DNA of 64,000 nucleotides from Hymenobacter properus (GCF_015694735.1 NZ_JADQDP010000004.1:62001-126000), one strand, 5' to 3'; counted from the stretch's first letter, positions 26,201-35,294 are shown. The notes: generated from the sequence alone by a model not told the origin. Translations and numbers: made by a program.

Positions 26201-26594
26201 TTTCAAACGTCAGGTTCATGGCCGAGAAATCGGCGGCGTTGATGGTCACCGAAGCCGAGTTCTGGGTGCCCAGGGCCACGCCATTCACAATGGTGCCGGC
26301 CGAGTTGTTGTAGGTGATGACGGTGCTGCCCACGTTTTCGCCCACCAGCTGAATGAAAGGCTTGGTAGCGGGTACGTTCACCACCTCGCGGTAGCGGCCG
26401 TTCTTGATGAAGATGGTGAACGGCGCGGTGCGCCCGGTCGGGGCCGCGTCGATGGCGGCTTGCACGGTGGTGTAGTTGCCGGTGCCGTCTTTGGCCACGG
26501 TCAGGTCGTAGGCATACAGCTGCGGGCACCAGGCCAGCAGTAGCAGCGTGAAAGCGCCGGTAAGTAAGGCGCGTAGGGTAGGAATTGGGTTCAT
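23292..26594 (-). CDS. Multidomain pectinesterase (CE8) exported by T9SS
   Basis: A 1,100-residue protein predicted to de-methylesterify pectin at the cell surface. The signal peptide is about residues 1-28. The CE8 beta-helix (about 30-345) has the motifs GNQDTMYLKG and GNTDFIFGSA with the two catalytic Asp residues, and YDLGRPWQANP with the substrate Arg. A fibronectin-like region (about 365-475) and a beta sandwich with a GTYPGTLTLTST segment follow. Then come two tandem modules of about 210 residues each (about 575-790 and 795-1002), nearly identical in stretches such as QYGQAFGxSANGDGTW and YYACGSTGTPRYAMLKN. A T9SS type A domain forms the last 80 residues (FPNPAST, ending RKVVVE). The ATG at 26594 directly precedes the signal peptide. 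No other pectin gene is nearby. Confidence 0.92.
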   Translation of the reverse strand: MNPIPTLRALLTGAFTLLLLAWCPQLYAYDLTVAKDGTGNYTTVQAAIDAAPTGRTAPFTIFIKNGRYREVVNVPATKPFIQLVGENVGSTVITYNNSAGTIVNGVALGTQNSASVTINAADFSAMNLTFENSFGEAASNGQAVAILVNNDRAAFRNCRFLGNQDTMYLKGNGTPRQYFLNCYIEGNTDFIFGSAIALFENCNVYAKNKATASTSYIAVPNTPTGQAFGLVFKNCNVTGHSVAGGTRYDLGRPWQANPKAAFLNCNLSTPLILDEGWSPTSSAGTATIRDSYFVEYQNTHFNGRPINVSSRVLSGQGLTPVQPSSQLTAAEAATYTKANILGTWDPCTLIDCATPFVKTVIVNNFKGVKGTSTTNSTFTWNTSWPISGDILSIFRATATPPAALGAFAVVGTQTEPSDTIFNYSFADAIPASGSLYKYFVRGSNAVRQISSDTVTISSAPAIVTVGTIGNFTQQLGSGSPSQSVAVSGTDLAGNVTVTASANYQVSLTSGGTYTSSVTLTPTSGALASTPVYVRLNATTAGTYPGTLTLTSTNASTVVLSLNGTAIVAPTVTSNILQFWPLRVNAADSVQARNSRLTASLPTLKRLYLSNGTTAPAIPSYSNQYGQAFGASANGDGTWTAVGGTLNRMYYEQFTMTVAAGATNVRVDSLLFNTAFNNTSSNTKMAVVYSLNGFTSPADSTEITGVTGPGGAQALTASGNFNRSFPLLNQTNGPTALYRVALNGPSTANPSGGVLVNAGQTLTVRLYYACGSTGTPRYAMLKNFRIKGDVVAAPLVSNVLEHWPLRVNNTDSTQIRSSRVVPTTPTLKRLYLSNGATTPAFPAYSNQYGQAFGPSANGDGTWTTVGGTLNRAYYEQFTLTMAAGSTARVDSLLFNSAFYNTSSNTKMGVVYSLNGFTSPADSTEIAAGTGPNGALTFTASGNFNNSFPLLNQTSGPVALYRLALRNGGVTIPGGQTLTVRLYYACGSTGTPRYAMLKNVRFKGLASAVLATTSQALNAQVQVFPNPASTSFWVQLPAASSKTAVSASLINTLGQTVRTQLLSAAPGQGINAEVNVRGLAAGVYTLRLNVNGTPVTRKVVVE

Positions 26595-26650
26595 AGTTTG
26601 AACGAATGAACTTGGGTGGGATGATGGTTGAAAGGTGCTTCTTAGCAGAA

Positions 26651-26658
26651 GAAAGATA
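26651..26658 (-). promoter_or_regulatory. Candidate -7 box (TATCTTTC) of the pectinesterase gene
   Basis: One mismatch to TAnnTTTG on the minus strand, 57 bases upstream of the ATG at 26594. The same variant lies before the giant surface-protein gene at 35287-35294. Confidence 0.4.
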
Positions 26659-26787
26659 CGCGGCCAAGTAGCCTGCACCGTGCTGAAAACCCCGATTAAA
26701 TCCTCGCAATCGTTGCCGGGAACGTTCCCAAAGCCTTTGTAACAGTGCCCCGTTTTGTTCACCGCCTGCCCTCCCCCACCGCCTGTT

Positions 26788-26795
26788 TACCTTCG
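26788..26795 (+). promoter_or_regulatory. Candidate -7 box (TACCTTCG) of the cupin gene
   Basis: One mismatch to TAnnTTTG, ending five bases before the ATG at 26801; fits the very-short-leader pattern seen at several genes in this window. Confidence 0.4.
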
Positions 26796-26800
26796 GCCCC

Positions 26801-27280
26801 ATGACCACTGCCCAAGACCTTATCCAGCAGCTTCAGCTGCAACCCCATCCCGAGGGCGGGTACTACCGCGAAACCTACCGGGCCGAGCTGCAAACCACAG
26901 CTGCAAACGGCGCCCGGCGCAACGTGAGCACCGCCATCTATTACCTGCTCGAAAACGATAATCGCTCGCACTTCCACCGCATCCAATCCGACGAGCTCTG
27001 GTTTTTCCACCAGGGCCAGCCGCTGGAAGTGCTGATGTTGCAAAACGGCCAGCTAACCATCCTTACGCTGGGCCATGATGTGGCCAGGGGCGAACTGCCC
27101 CAGGCCGTGGTGCCAGCGCACACCTGGTTCGGTGCGCGGGTGAAGGGCGGCGCAGGCTTTGCACTGGTCAGCTGCACGGTGGCCCCCGGCTTCGATTTTG
27201 CAGATTTTGAGCTAGCCGACCGCGCCCGTCTCACCCAGGAATTTCCAGACCAGGCGGCAGTTATCGAACAACTTACCTAA
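26801..27280 (+). CDS. DUF985-family cupin protein
   Basis: A 159-residue single-domain cupin. The family pattern is clear: LQPHPEGGYYRETYR near the start, STAIYYLLENDNRSHFHRIQSDELWFFHQGQPLEV in the middle (His/Glu residues that would line a metal or ligand pocket), then VVPAHTWFGARV and SCTVAPGFDFADFELADR near the end. Some members bind sugars or sugar-like ligands, but the biological role is not established. It is divergent from the pectinesterase gene (206 bp apart); no operon partner is visible. Confidence 0.92.
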   Translation: MTTAQDLIQQLQLQPHPEGGYYRETYRAELQTTAANGARRNVSTAIYYLLENDNRSHFHRIQSDELWFFHQGQPLEVLMLQNGQLTILTLGHDVARGELPQAVVPAHTWFGARVKGGAGFALVSCTVAPGFDFADFELADRARLTQEFPDQAAVIEQLT

Positions 27281-27475
27281 ACCAGCCTGCTTCGGCAGCG
27301 CCATGGTGCTGCTGACGTGCCAAGCTCAAAACCCAACCGCTCCCTGCCCAACGAGCAGCCAGTAAAGTGGTATTGCCATGAGGCGCCTAAGTCCCTGCCG
27401 CACTCCAATTATCTTATTACTAATTTATTAACACAGCGCTAGCGCATCCCAGGCAACCCCTCCAAGGGGCAAGGG

Positions 27476-27483
27476 TATCTTTG
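27476..27483 (+). promoter_or_regulatory. -7 box (TATCTTTG) before the T9SS propeller-like gene
   Basis: A perfect TAnnTTTG match 25 bases before the ATG at 27508. An open frame from a TTG at 27481 would begin within this box, which favours the ATG. The upstream gap 27281-27475 holds only AT-rich sequence and a short hairpin (CCCCTCCAAGGGG). Confidence 0.6.
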
Positions 27484-27507
27484 CAGGTCAACCCTCCTTT
27501 CTTTTTT

Positions 27508-29277
27508 ATGCTTCTTTCTCTACGTTCTGGCGCAGCGGCTTCACTCACGCTGCGCTTCGCGCTTTTGCTGGCCTTGTGGCTGGGCACACGCAGTGCCTGC
27601 GCCCAAACGGCGCCCAACTGGCAGTCGGCCATTGCCGTTTCAGAATCATCGGGCGGCACCAACTCCAGTTATGTGTCGGCCACGGCGGCCGATGGCAGCG
27701 GCAACGTGTACGTGGCCGGCAGCTTTCGGGGCACAGTCAACTTTGGTGCGTTCACGCTGACCAATGTGGGCGGCGAAAACGCTTTTGTGGCCAAGTGGAG
27801 CCCTGTCAGCGGCAGTTTCGTGTGGGTGGCGGCCTCCTCCGGCCACATCAACGAAGTATCCAGCCTGGCTGTGAGCGGCAACAGCGTGTACGTGGGCGGT
27901 AGTTTCTACCTCAATGCCACTTTCGGAAACTCCACGCTCACCACCCTCACCCCGGGCACCAGCATAGCCGATGTTTTCGTGGCCAAGCTGACCGATGCCG
28001 GCAGCACCGCCCGCTTTGAGTGGGCTCAACAAGCAGGCGGCGCCGAAAATGACTACCTCTACAGCCTGGCAGTGAGTGGCAGCAACGTTTACCTGACGGG
28101 CAGCTTCCAGAGCCCTACCGCCACTTTCGGCGCCACCACCCTGGCCAAGGCCGCGCCCACTAATTTCACCTTCGACGGCTACGTAGCCCGGCTCACCGAT
28201 GCGGGCAGCACCGGCACCTTTGCCTGGGCCCAGCGCCTGGGTGGCCTCTACAACGACAACGGCCGGGCCCTGGCCGTGAGCGGCCCCAACGTATACCTCA
28301 CCGGCAGCTTCAGCAGCCCGACTCTCAGCCTCGGCAGCTTGAGTTTACCGAATGCCGGCTCCGACTTTAACGTGTACGTAGCCAAGTTTACCGATACCGG
28401 CACGGCGCCCGATTTTGCCTGGGTGCAAAGCCTCGGCAATGGCACGGGCGAGTACGTGAGCGCCCTGGCGGCCAGCGGCAGCAATGTGTACGTCACGGGC
28501 GGGTTTTTCTCGCCCACTTTGCGTTTGGGGGCTTACACTGTTTCCAATTCGGGCAATCCATTCAGCGGCGAGGTTTACCTGGCCAAGCTCACCGACGCGG
28601 GCACTAGCGGCTCCGTGACCTGGGCCCAAAGCCTGGGCGGCAGCGAAAGCGACGAAGCCACTGCCCTGGCCACAAACGGCTCGAAGGTATACCTGGTGGG
28701 CAATTTCATCAGCAGTACGATGCGCATTGGCACGCTAACGCTGTTCAACAACGGCAGCAACGGCTACCCCGACATTTACGCCACCCGCCTCACCGACCTC
28801 GGCTCCAGCGCCCGTTTCGATTGGGCCCAGAAAGCCGGCGGTCTTTTCAACGACCAGGCCCAGGTGGCCACGCTCAGCAACACTACGCTTTACCTAGGCG
28901 GCTTCGTGTACACGGCGGCCACTTTCGGCAACATTCCTTTCACCTACCCGGCTACCAGCTACGTGCCGTTTCTGGCCGGCATTGATGACGCCGCCCTGCT
29001 GGCCGCCGCCAATGCCACCCCGCTGCCGGGCCTCAGCCTGGCCCCTAACCCGGCCCACGCCAGCACCACGGTGCGCCTGCCCGCCGTGCCCGGCGCCACC
29101 CAGGCCACCCTGCGCCTGCTCGATGCGCTGGGCCGCACGGTGCGCACGCAGCAACTGCCTCTGAGCAGCGCCGGGCTGGTAGCCGAATTGCTACTTCAGG
29201 GCTTAGCGCCGGGACTCTACCACCTGCAAGTGCAAGCCGGCGGCCAACGTGCCAGCCGCACGCTGGCCGTAGAGTAG
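27508..29277 (+). CDS. T9SS-exported beta-propeller-like (SBBP-type repeat) protein
   Basis: A 589-residue secreted protein. The signal peptide is about residues 1-32 (ending SACAQ). Residues about 35-490 are built from seven or eight repeats of about 60-65 residues, each with the pattern GSNVYLTGSF, FGxxTL, then VAKLTDAGSTxxFxWAQ. This is characteristic of SBBP/beta-propeller repeat proteins. The C-terminal about 80 residues are a T9SS type A sorting domain (LAPNPAHASTTVRL, ALGRTVRTQ, LAPGLYHLQV, ending RTLAVE). No catalytic residues are evident; a surface binding or structural role is possible. A terminator follows at 29309. Confidence 0.87.
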   Translation: MLLSLRSGAAASLTLRFALLLALWLGTRSACAQTAPNWQSAIAVSESSGGTNSSYVSATAADGSGNVYVAGSFRGTVNFGAFTLTNVGGENAFVAKWSPVSGSFVWVAASSGHINEVSSLAVSGNSVYVGGSFYLNATFGNSTLTTLTPGTSIADVFVAKLTDAGSTARFEWAQQAGGAENDYLYSLAVSGSNVYLTGSFQSPTATFGATTLAKAAPTNFTFDGYVARLTDAGSTGTFAWAQRLGGLYNDNGRALAVSGPNVYLTGSFSSPTLSLGSLSLPNAGSDFNVYVAKFTDTGTAPDFAWVQSLGNGTGEYVSALAASGSNVYVTGGFFSPTLRLGAYTVSNSGNPFSGEVYLAKLTDAGTSGSVTWAQSLGGSESDEATALATNGSKVYLVGNFISSTMRIGTLTLFNNGSNGYPDIYATRLTDLGSSARFDWAQKAGGLFNDQAQVATLSNTTLYLGGFVYTAATFGNIPFTYPATSYVPFLAGIDDAALLAAANATPLPGLSLAPNPAHASTTVRLPAVPGATQATLRLLDALGRTVRTQQLPLSSAGLVAELLLQGLAPGLYHLQVQAGGQRASRTLAVE

Positions 29278-29308
29278 CGAGCCTTCTTGCGAATTCCTGC
29301 CAAATCAG

Positions 29309-29339
29309 AAGCGCCGGCCATTTGGCAGGCGCTTTTTTT
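29309..29339 (+). terminator. Terminator after the SBBP-type protein gene
   Basis: AAGCGCC and GGCGCTT pair around a 12-base loop and are followed by a run of T's. Confidence 0.8.
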
Positions 29340-29467
29340 ATGAGCCCCGGGGTGCCGCTTGAGGCGTTTCGCAGCGTTTGCGGCGCAGTGCCTCGACGAT
29401 GGGCCAAATAAAAATGCTCCCGCTTCTCAGCCGGAGCATCTTGCACATACGAGTTGTTTTGAAAGCA

Positions 29468-29502
29468 AAAAAAAGCCGGCCCGCATTGGGCCGGCTTTTT
29501 TT
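29468..29502. terminator. Bidirectional terminator after the giant surface-protein gene
   Basis: A perfect 15-bp stem (29468-29482 with 29488-29502), AAAAAAAGCCGGCCC and its complement around GCATT. It ends the minus-strand gene whose stop is at 29521. Confidence 0.88.
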
Positions 29503-29520
29503 GCCATTAAGCGGGGCGGC

Positions 29521-32500
29521 TTACTCCACCACCACTTTGCGGACCAGCGGCGTGCCGTCCACGTTCAGGCGCAGGGTGTAAACGCCAGCAGCCAGCCCGT
29601 GCACGTCAAATGCAGCATCGATAGCCTGACCGGCTGGTGCGCTCAAGGCGCGGGTCAGCACGGTTTGGCCCAGGGCATTTACCAGCGTGGCCGACACGGC
29701 CGCCTTGCTGCGGAGCACCGGCAGCTGCAGGCGGAACGAGCCCGAAGCCGGATTGGGGAACAGCTGCACCTGCGCGGCCAGGGCCTGCGCCGGCGTAGTT
29801 GCCAGCGCGTTGGTCGAACGGAACTCTACCGAGAAACGGCCCGGGGCCGCAGTGCCCGTCAGCGCAAAGGCATAGCTGGTACCGGTGCTCAGCACCGTGC
29901 GGGTGCCGCTTAGCGCATCAATCAGCGTGGCCGTGCCGGTGAAGTTGACCAGCTCGCCCACCTGCAGGCGGTAGCTGCCAGCCTGCGGCACCTGCACCGT
30001 GAGGGGTACCAGCACGGTGGCATTGGTGAGGGCGGGCAGGCCGTTGATGGACAGTTCCACACCGCCGGCCAGCGAGGCAAGGCTCAGGCCGCTGGGGTTG
30101 GCCAGCTTGCGGGCATCATACTCGGCATCGGTAGCGGTGGTGGCACCGGCTTCAAAGTAGATGTAGGCTTCGTCGAGGCCGGCCGTGGCGCCATTCAGCT
30201 GCAGTTGCAGCTGCGGGCGCGTGTCGGCAGCGCCGCGCCCGAAGGCCGGCTGCAGGCCGAAGGTGGTTACACGGTTGGCATTGGTCAGGTTCACCGAACC
30301 GGTGCTGCCTTGCGTGGCCACCCGCACGAAGTAGCCGGCCGCCGTGGGCACCAGCGGCGAGGCACCGCCGATGCCGTTGGTGTAGCTGCGGTAGCTGCCG
30401 CCGTACTGGCCGCTGCTCTGGAACACGTACATGGCTCCCTCCATGCCGGGGCGCTGGCCAGCCACTACGGTGCTCCAGTCCAGCGGGGCCGGATAGGGGT
30501 TGCCCAGGAACTGCCAGCCGCCGTTAGCACTGGTGAAGCCCAGCGCGCCCGAGTTCTGGCTACCGTTGTTCAGCAAACCCACGAAATCTACTATGGCGGT
30601 GTTAGGCGCGTTCACGGTGTAGCCGCGATTCACCTGCATGGGGCTGCCCGAGGCCGGCACATACCAACCTTTGTCGAAAGGCCCGTAGGTAGAGGTAACG
30701 GTGCCCACGCGAGCCTCGTCGTAGCCAAACACGTTGGGGAAATTTGGGATTGTGCTCGGCGTTGGACTAGTGTTGTAAGCCGTGTTGAAGACCGGCGTGA
30801 AGTTGCTCGTGGCTAGGTCGTTCACCGTAGTGTTGCTTACCGGGGCCGAGTATTGGCGGTAGCCAATGGGGTTGGCGTTGTCGATGTAGCGCTGCACGGT
30901 GGCCGTGCCGTTCACTACACTGCCGGCGGTACCGTTATCCAGCACTGCAGTGCCGCTGGCCGACGACAGCAGCGTGAAGGTCTGGCCGCCCGTGTTCAGG
31001 TTGCCGAGCTGCAAGGTCACCTGCTGGGCCACGGATAGCGCCTGGCTCAGGGTTACGCCGGCGGCGTTGGTCACACCCAAGGCTGCCACTTGCGCGGGCA
31101 GGCCGGGGCCCGTCACCTGGGCCACCGTCCCGTTGTATATGTAGGCAGCCCCCGGGCTATAGGTGCGCGAGCCCGAAACCCGAATGGCACCCAGGGCACC
31201 TGTGGTGTAAATGCCGGCCTGGTCGCAGATAGCCAATGCCCCACCGGCTTGCAGCACAAAGCTGCCCGTGCCCGTGATGGACTGGCAGTTCTGAATGAGC
31301 AGGCCATTGGGCTGCACCGTGAGGGTACCGGCCACCGTGAGAGCACCGGCCACAATGGCGTTGCCGCCGGGAGCAATGGTCACGTTGTTGTAGTTGCCCG
31401 AGATGGGCGTTGGTGCTGTGGGCGTGCCCGTCGTCACCGTCAAATCCGGCAGCGTGGCGGCTGTGCCCTGGCCACTCAAGTTGATAACGTAGCTACCATC
31501 GAGGGCGCTGTTGCTGCTGATGGTGACGGAGCCCGTGCGCGTGCCGGGGGCCGTGGGCCCAAAAATCACCAGGAACGTAGCCGAGCTTCCCACCGCAATG
31601 TCAAAAGGCAGCGTGGGCCCGCCCGGGCCGAACGAAGTCGAAAAATCAGTGCCACCCGGTGCAAGCCCGGTGATGGTGAGGGGCCCGGTGCCCGTGTTCT
31701 GGATGGTGAACGTGACGTTGCTGAAGTTGCCCACCGTGGTGGGAGCAAACCCGCTGAACGTGCTGCCGTTGGCGTAGGGCGTGGTGCCCTGCACCACGTT
31801 GATAAGCGGTACCGGCACGGCCGAGCCGCTGCCCGTCAGGTTCACGGTGTAAGCGGCGCCGTTGGTGGCGTCCGAGTTGATTACCAGCGTGCCTGTGCGG
31901 GTATTCAGCGCCGTGGGCGTAAAGGTTACACTCACCGTGGCCGTGCCGCCGGCCGCAATGGTGGTCGGGGCCGTGCCGCTCACGGCAAAGTCGCCGGTGG
32001 TGCTGATGTTGTTGATTGTCAGCGCACTATTGCCGCTATTGGTTAGCGTGAACGTGACGGGCGCGCTGGTAGTAGCCAGCGTCCGGTTGCCGAAGGAGTA
32101 AGCCGTGCCGCCGCTGGGGTAGCTGGTAGCACCCTGCGTCACGGCCAGCGTGGGGGCGGGCGCGGCGCTAGTGGTCAGCGTCACGGCGGTAGATGCTTGG
32201 CTGGGGCTGGAGTAGCCCGTGTTGCAATTCGAAGTCACCGTCACCGAATAGCTGGTGCCGGCCGCAAGGCCCGTGAGGCTCACGGGCGAGGTGCCCGTGG
32301 CGACAATGGCCGTGCCGCCCGCCGTGGGCGTAGCCGTCACGGTGAAGGGGCCGGTGCCGTTGGCACCGGCAGCCACGGTCACATCGGCCGAGTTCGGGGT
32401 AATGTTGCTGAACGTGGGCGCGCTGGGCGCCGCGCAAGCAACCTGCGGGGGGTTGGCCGTCACCGAGAGGTCGTCCACGGCCAAGCCGTCATCGGCATTC

Positions 32501-35259
32501 GCGGCGTCGGCATCCACCCACCGAATGAAGAACGTGGCGCCGGGCGCAATCGACAAGCCAGTGATGACCGCCGAAAGGGCCGTCCGGTTGGCCGCCAGGT
32601 TGCCATCTTTGGCGCCGGTGGTCACGGTGTTCGGCGTCACGAAGTCGAGCGCGTCGAAGTCAACAAAAGTGCCAGCGTTGGCGCTCGTGGCGTTGAGGCT
32701 GTACTGGAAGTCGAGTCGGTCGAGGCGGTTTTGCGAGCCCAGGCGCCACTGCTCTCCGTTGTAGCCGATGAGCAGGCTGGTAATGGTTTGGCCGGTGTTG
32801 TTGACGTATTGGGCGCCGAAGCGCGACACCAAGTTGCCCGTTAACAACGAACCCAGAGCCCGGTCGGTAGAGCCGGCGCTGCCAAAGCTATAGGTGTCAC
32901 CCGAGGTGGACGAGCCGGTGCCGGCGGTGTAGGTATCGTCCGCGTTGGCATCGGTTTCCACAAAATCGATGCCCGGCGGCAAGCTGATTTTATCGTCGGT
33001 GCCAGAGCTGGCCAGCGTATTGAAGTTCTCCGTAACGGCTGTATTGACGGCGGAAATGCTAATCGGCACCAACACAAACACACCGGTGGCCGTTAGTGTC
33101 CGGGTGGTGGTGGTGCCGCTCGGGGTCGTTACCGACACTTGGTAGGTGACCGTGGCCGATTGCGTCGGCGCCGTGATGCTGGCCCGGACAGTGGTGCTGC
33201 TCACAAACGTCGTGTTCAGGACAGCGCCGTTAAAGTTCACCGTGGCGCCGTTCACGAAGTTGGTACCCGTGAACGTGACCGTAGTGGCCGTTCCTGCCGT
33301 GATGGTAGTTGGGTTGATGCTGGTGAGCGTGGGTGCAGGCACGGGGTTCACGGTGAACGTAGCCGGGGCGCTTGTGCCGCCGCCCGGCGCAGGGTTAGTC
33401 ACGGTCACGTCGTAGTTGCCAGCCGTGGCCTGGTCGGCGGCCGTAAGTTGGATGGTGAGCTGTGTAGCCGATACATAAGTGGTGGTGCGGGCCGCGCCGT
33501 TAAAGTTCACCACCGAGGAAGCCAGGAAGTTTGTGCCGTTCACCGTCAGCGTCTGCGCGGCTGCTCCTACAATCACCGAACTGGGCGCGAGGCTGGTGAT
33601 GGTGGGTACCGGGTTGTTCGGCACCGGGTTCACCGTGAAAGTGCTCGGAGCTGAGGTGCCGCCGCCCGGTGCGGGGTTGGTCACGGTCACGTCGTAGTTG
33701 CCAGCCGTGGCCTGGTCTGCGGCCGTGAGCTGAATGGTGAGTTGCGTGGCCGACACATAGGTGGTGGTGCGGGCTGTGCTGCTGAAATTTACCACCGACG
33801 ACGCGATAAAATTAGTGCCGTTCACAGTGAGCGTTTGGGCAGCCGCCCCCGCAATGACGGAGCTAGGCGACAGGCTCGTGATGGTCGGCACCGGGTTGGT
33901 GGCAGGCACCGGGTTTACGGTGAAGGTCGCGGGCGCGGTGGTGCCGCCGCCGGGCGTGGGGTTCGTCACCGTCACGTCGTAGCTACCTGCTGTAGCCAAG
34001 TCTGCCGCGGTGAGCTGAATGGTGAGCTGCGTGGCCGAAACGTAGGTGGTGGTGCGGGCTGTGCCGTTAAAATTCACCACCGAGGAGGTGATAAAGTTCG
34101 TGCCGTTCACCGTCAGCGTCTGGGCCGGGTCGCCGGCCGTGGCCGAGCTGGGCGCCAGACTGGTGATGGTCGGCACCGGGTTAGCCGACGGCGCGAAGGC
34201 TACCCCGCGAAAGGCGTAGTTGGTGCCAGCCGTGGCAATGCTTGCCGAAGGAAAAGTAACCGTAGGGGCCGTGTTATAACCCGAGTTGTCCGAAAAAGTG
34301 TAGAGCGCGCCCGTGGTGGCCACGTAAAGCTCCACGCCGGTGCCGGTGAGCCGGGCCGCCACGTAGCGCGTGCCCAACGTCGAGCCAATCAACCCGTTGA
34401 ATGTCCAGGTGCCCGCCACCTTGCTGTATTTATAGATGCCGCCTCCGGCCGAACCCCGGTCGTCGGCCAGGTAGGCCACGTCAAACCCGCTTTCCGTAGC
34501 GCTTTGGTCGAGCAGCACGAAGCCGTAAAGGCTGGTCGAGGCAGTGCCCCCGGGCTGAATGATGAGGGTAGTAGTTTGGCCGCTGGTGGTGGGCGTACCC
34601 GTGCCAATTGTGTTCAGGCCCACGTTTGAGCCCGACATAGAAGTGGCGTAGAGTTGGCCACCGTACACGCCCACCACGCGAATGTTGGTGGGGGCAGAAC
34701 TCAGCTGCACGGCCGAGTTGGTGCTGGCGCTGGGGTTGTCATAGTACTGCACGCCCCCGCTCGAAGTGCCCGAGTAGAAGCCCGTGCCCACGGCGGCCAC
34801 CGAGCGGTGGTTACCCGTGCTGCCCAGCGTAGAAGGTGCCGTCTGCACCGTGGCCGTCCGGCTGACGTCGATGGTGGCCAAGGTGCGCGGAATTGAGGAG
34901 CCCGTCACACTGGTCGCGCCAGCGGCGACGTCGTAACCGGCTATAGTTAGCTGCTGCCCATCGGGGGTGCGGTAAAGGGCGCCTTCGGTAGTGCTGTTAC
35001 CCGTTAAGGTGAGGCGCGTGCCTGTGCTGCCGCTGTTCAGGTTAAGGGTGCTGACGGGCGTACCCCCCGTGCTGCTGTATTCCAACAGCGACACCGGCGC
35101 AGCCGAGCCCGATAAGCTCGTTGTGCCGTTGCCGATGCGCACCACCACAGCGTTGTTGGTGCCAAACTGCGCCTTGCCCGCCAGAGGCAGCAGCAAAGCC
35201 AATAGTGTCAGCAGCCGCGTCCAATGGCGCGGCTGCCTATTCCTGTAAGTTTGAAACAT
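29521..35259 (-). CDS. Very large multidomain T9SS surface protein with IPT/TIG and ASH-type repeats
   Basis: A 1,912-residue secreted protein. The signal peptide is about residues 5-31 (ending AGKAQF). An N-terminal domain of about 330 residues describes a delamination-like beta structure. Four IPT/TIG Ig-like domains follow (about 360-730); the first three are near-identical 90-odd-residue units (PTITSLxPSS, LTVNGTNF, ATQLTIQL), the fourth divergent. A lamin-tail/nuclease-associated-like domain, one fibronectin-like domain (about 935-1035) and two HYDIN/ASH choice-of-anchor D domains (about 1045-1280, TFTLTNSGNSALTI pattern) follow. Then comes a beta-helix-like head and a T9SS type A domain (FPNPASGSFRLQL, ending RKVVVE). 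The start at 35259 is chosen because the 16 extra upstream codons cover the promoter. Adhesion is a guess from the architecture. Confidence 0.85.
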   Translation of the reverse strand: MFQTYRNRQPRHWTRLLTLLALLLPLAGKAQFGTNNAVVVRIGNGTTSLSGSAAPVSLLEYSSTGGTPVSTLNLNSGSTGTRLTLTGNSTTEGALYRTPDGQQLTIAGYDVAAGATSVTGSSIPRTLATIDVSRTATVQTAPSTLGSTGNHRSVAAVGTGFYSGTSSGGVQYYDNPSASTNSAVQLSSAPTNIRVVGVYGGQLYATSMSGSNVGLNTIGTGTPTTSGQTTTLIIQPGGTASTSLYGFVLLDQSATESGFDVAYLADDRGSAGGGIYKYSKVAGTWTFNGLIGSTLGTRYVAARLTGTGVELYVATTGALYTFSDNSGYNTAPTVTFPSASIATAGTNYAFRGVAFAPSANPVPTITSLAPSSATAGDPAQTLTVNGTNFITSSVVNFNGTARTTTYVSATQLTIQLTAADLATAGSYDVTVTNPTPGGGTTAPATFTVNPVPATNPVPTITSLSPSSVIAGAAAQTLTVNGTNFIASSVVNFSSTARTTTYVSATQLTIQLTAADQATAGNYDVTVTNPAPGGGTSAPSTFTVNPVPNNPVPTITSLAPSSVIVGAAAQTLTVNGTNFLASSVVNFNGAARTTTYVSATQLTIQLTAADQATAGNYDVTVTNPAPGGGTSAPATFTVNPVPAPTLTSINPTTITAGTATTVTFTGTNFVNGATVNFNGAVLNTTFVSSTTVRASITAPTQSATVTYQVSVTTPSGTTTTRTLTATGVFVLVPISISAVNTAVTENFNTLASSGTDDKISLPPGIDFVETDANADDTYTAGTGSSTSGDTYSFGSAGSTDRALGSLLTGNLVSRFGAQYVNNTGQTITSLLIGYNGEQWRLGSQNRLDRLDFQYSLNATSANAGTFVDFDALDFVTPNTVTTGAKDGNLAANRTALSAVITGLSIAPGATFFIRWVDADAANADDGLAVDDLSVTANPPQVACAAPSAPTFSNITPNSADVTVAAGANGTGPFTVTATPTAGGTAIVATGTSPVSLTGLAAGTSYSVTVTSNCNTGYSSPSQASTAVTLTTSAAPAPTLAVTQGATSYPSGGTAYSFGNRTLATTSAPVTFTLTNSGNSALTINNISTTGDFAVSGTAPTTIAAGGTATVSVTFTPTALNTRTGTLVINSDATNGAAYTVNLTGSGSAVPVPLINVVQGTTPYANGSTFSGFAPTTVGNFSNVTFTIQNTGTGPLTITGLAPGGTDFSTSFGPGGPTLPFDIAVGSSATFLVIFGPTAPGTRTGSVTISSNSALDGSYVINLSGQGTAATLPDLTVTTGTPTAPTPISGNYNNVTIAPGGNAIVAGALTVAGTLTVQPNGLLIQNCQSITGTGSFVLQAGGALAICDQAGIYTTGALGAIRVSGSRTYSPGAAYIYNGTVAQVTGPGLPAQVAALGVTNAAGVTLSQALSVAQQVTLQLGNLNTGGQTFTLLSSASGTAVLDNGTAGSVVNGTATVQRYIDNANPIGYRQYSAPVSNTTVNDLATSNFTPVFNTAYNTSPTPSTIPNFPNVFGYDEARVGTVTSTYGPFDKGWYVPASGSPMQVNRGYTVNAPNTAIVDFVGLLNNGSQNSGALGFTSANGGWQFLGNPYPAPLDWSTVVAGQRPGMEGAMYVFQSSGQYGGSYRSYTNGIGGASPLVPTAAGYFVRVATQGSTGSVNLTNANRVTTFGLQPAFGRGAADTRPQLQLQLNGATAGLDEAYIYFEAGATTATDAEYDARKLANPSGLSLASLAGGVELSINGLPALTNATVLVPLTVQVPQAGSYRLQVGELVNFTGTATLIDALSGTRTVLSTGTSYAFALTGTAAPGRFSVEFRSTNALATTPAQALAAQVQLFPNPASGSFRLQLPVLRSKAAVSATLVNALGQTVLTRALSAPAGQAIDAAFDVHGLAAGVYTLRLNVDGTPLVRKVVVE
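33337..34181 (-). repeat. Three tandem DNA repeats of about 280 bp encoding IPT/TIG domains
   Basis: Units at roughly 33337-33610, 33615-33895 and 33900-34181 are highly similar at the DNA level, for example the shared segments around GTGAGCTGxxTGGCCGA and GTGCCGTTCAC. A fourth, diverged unit is at about 33070-33335. Recent duplication or homogenisation is implied by the synonymous-level similarity. Confidence 0.75.
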
Positions 35260-35286
35260 AAGCGAAAAAAGAGAGTGAAAAGTGAA

Positions 35287-35294
35287 GAAAGATA
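35287..35294 (-). promoter_or_regulatory. Candidate -7 box (TATCTTTC) of the giant surface-protein gene
   Basis: A one-mismatch TAnnTTTG on the minus strand, 28 bases upstream of the ATG at 35259. It supports that start codon. Confidence 0.45.
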
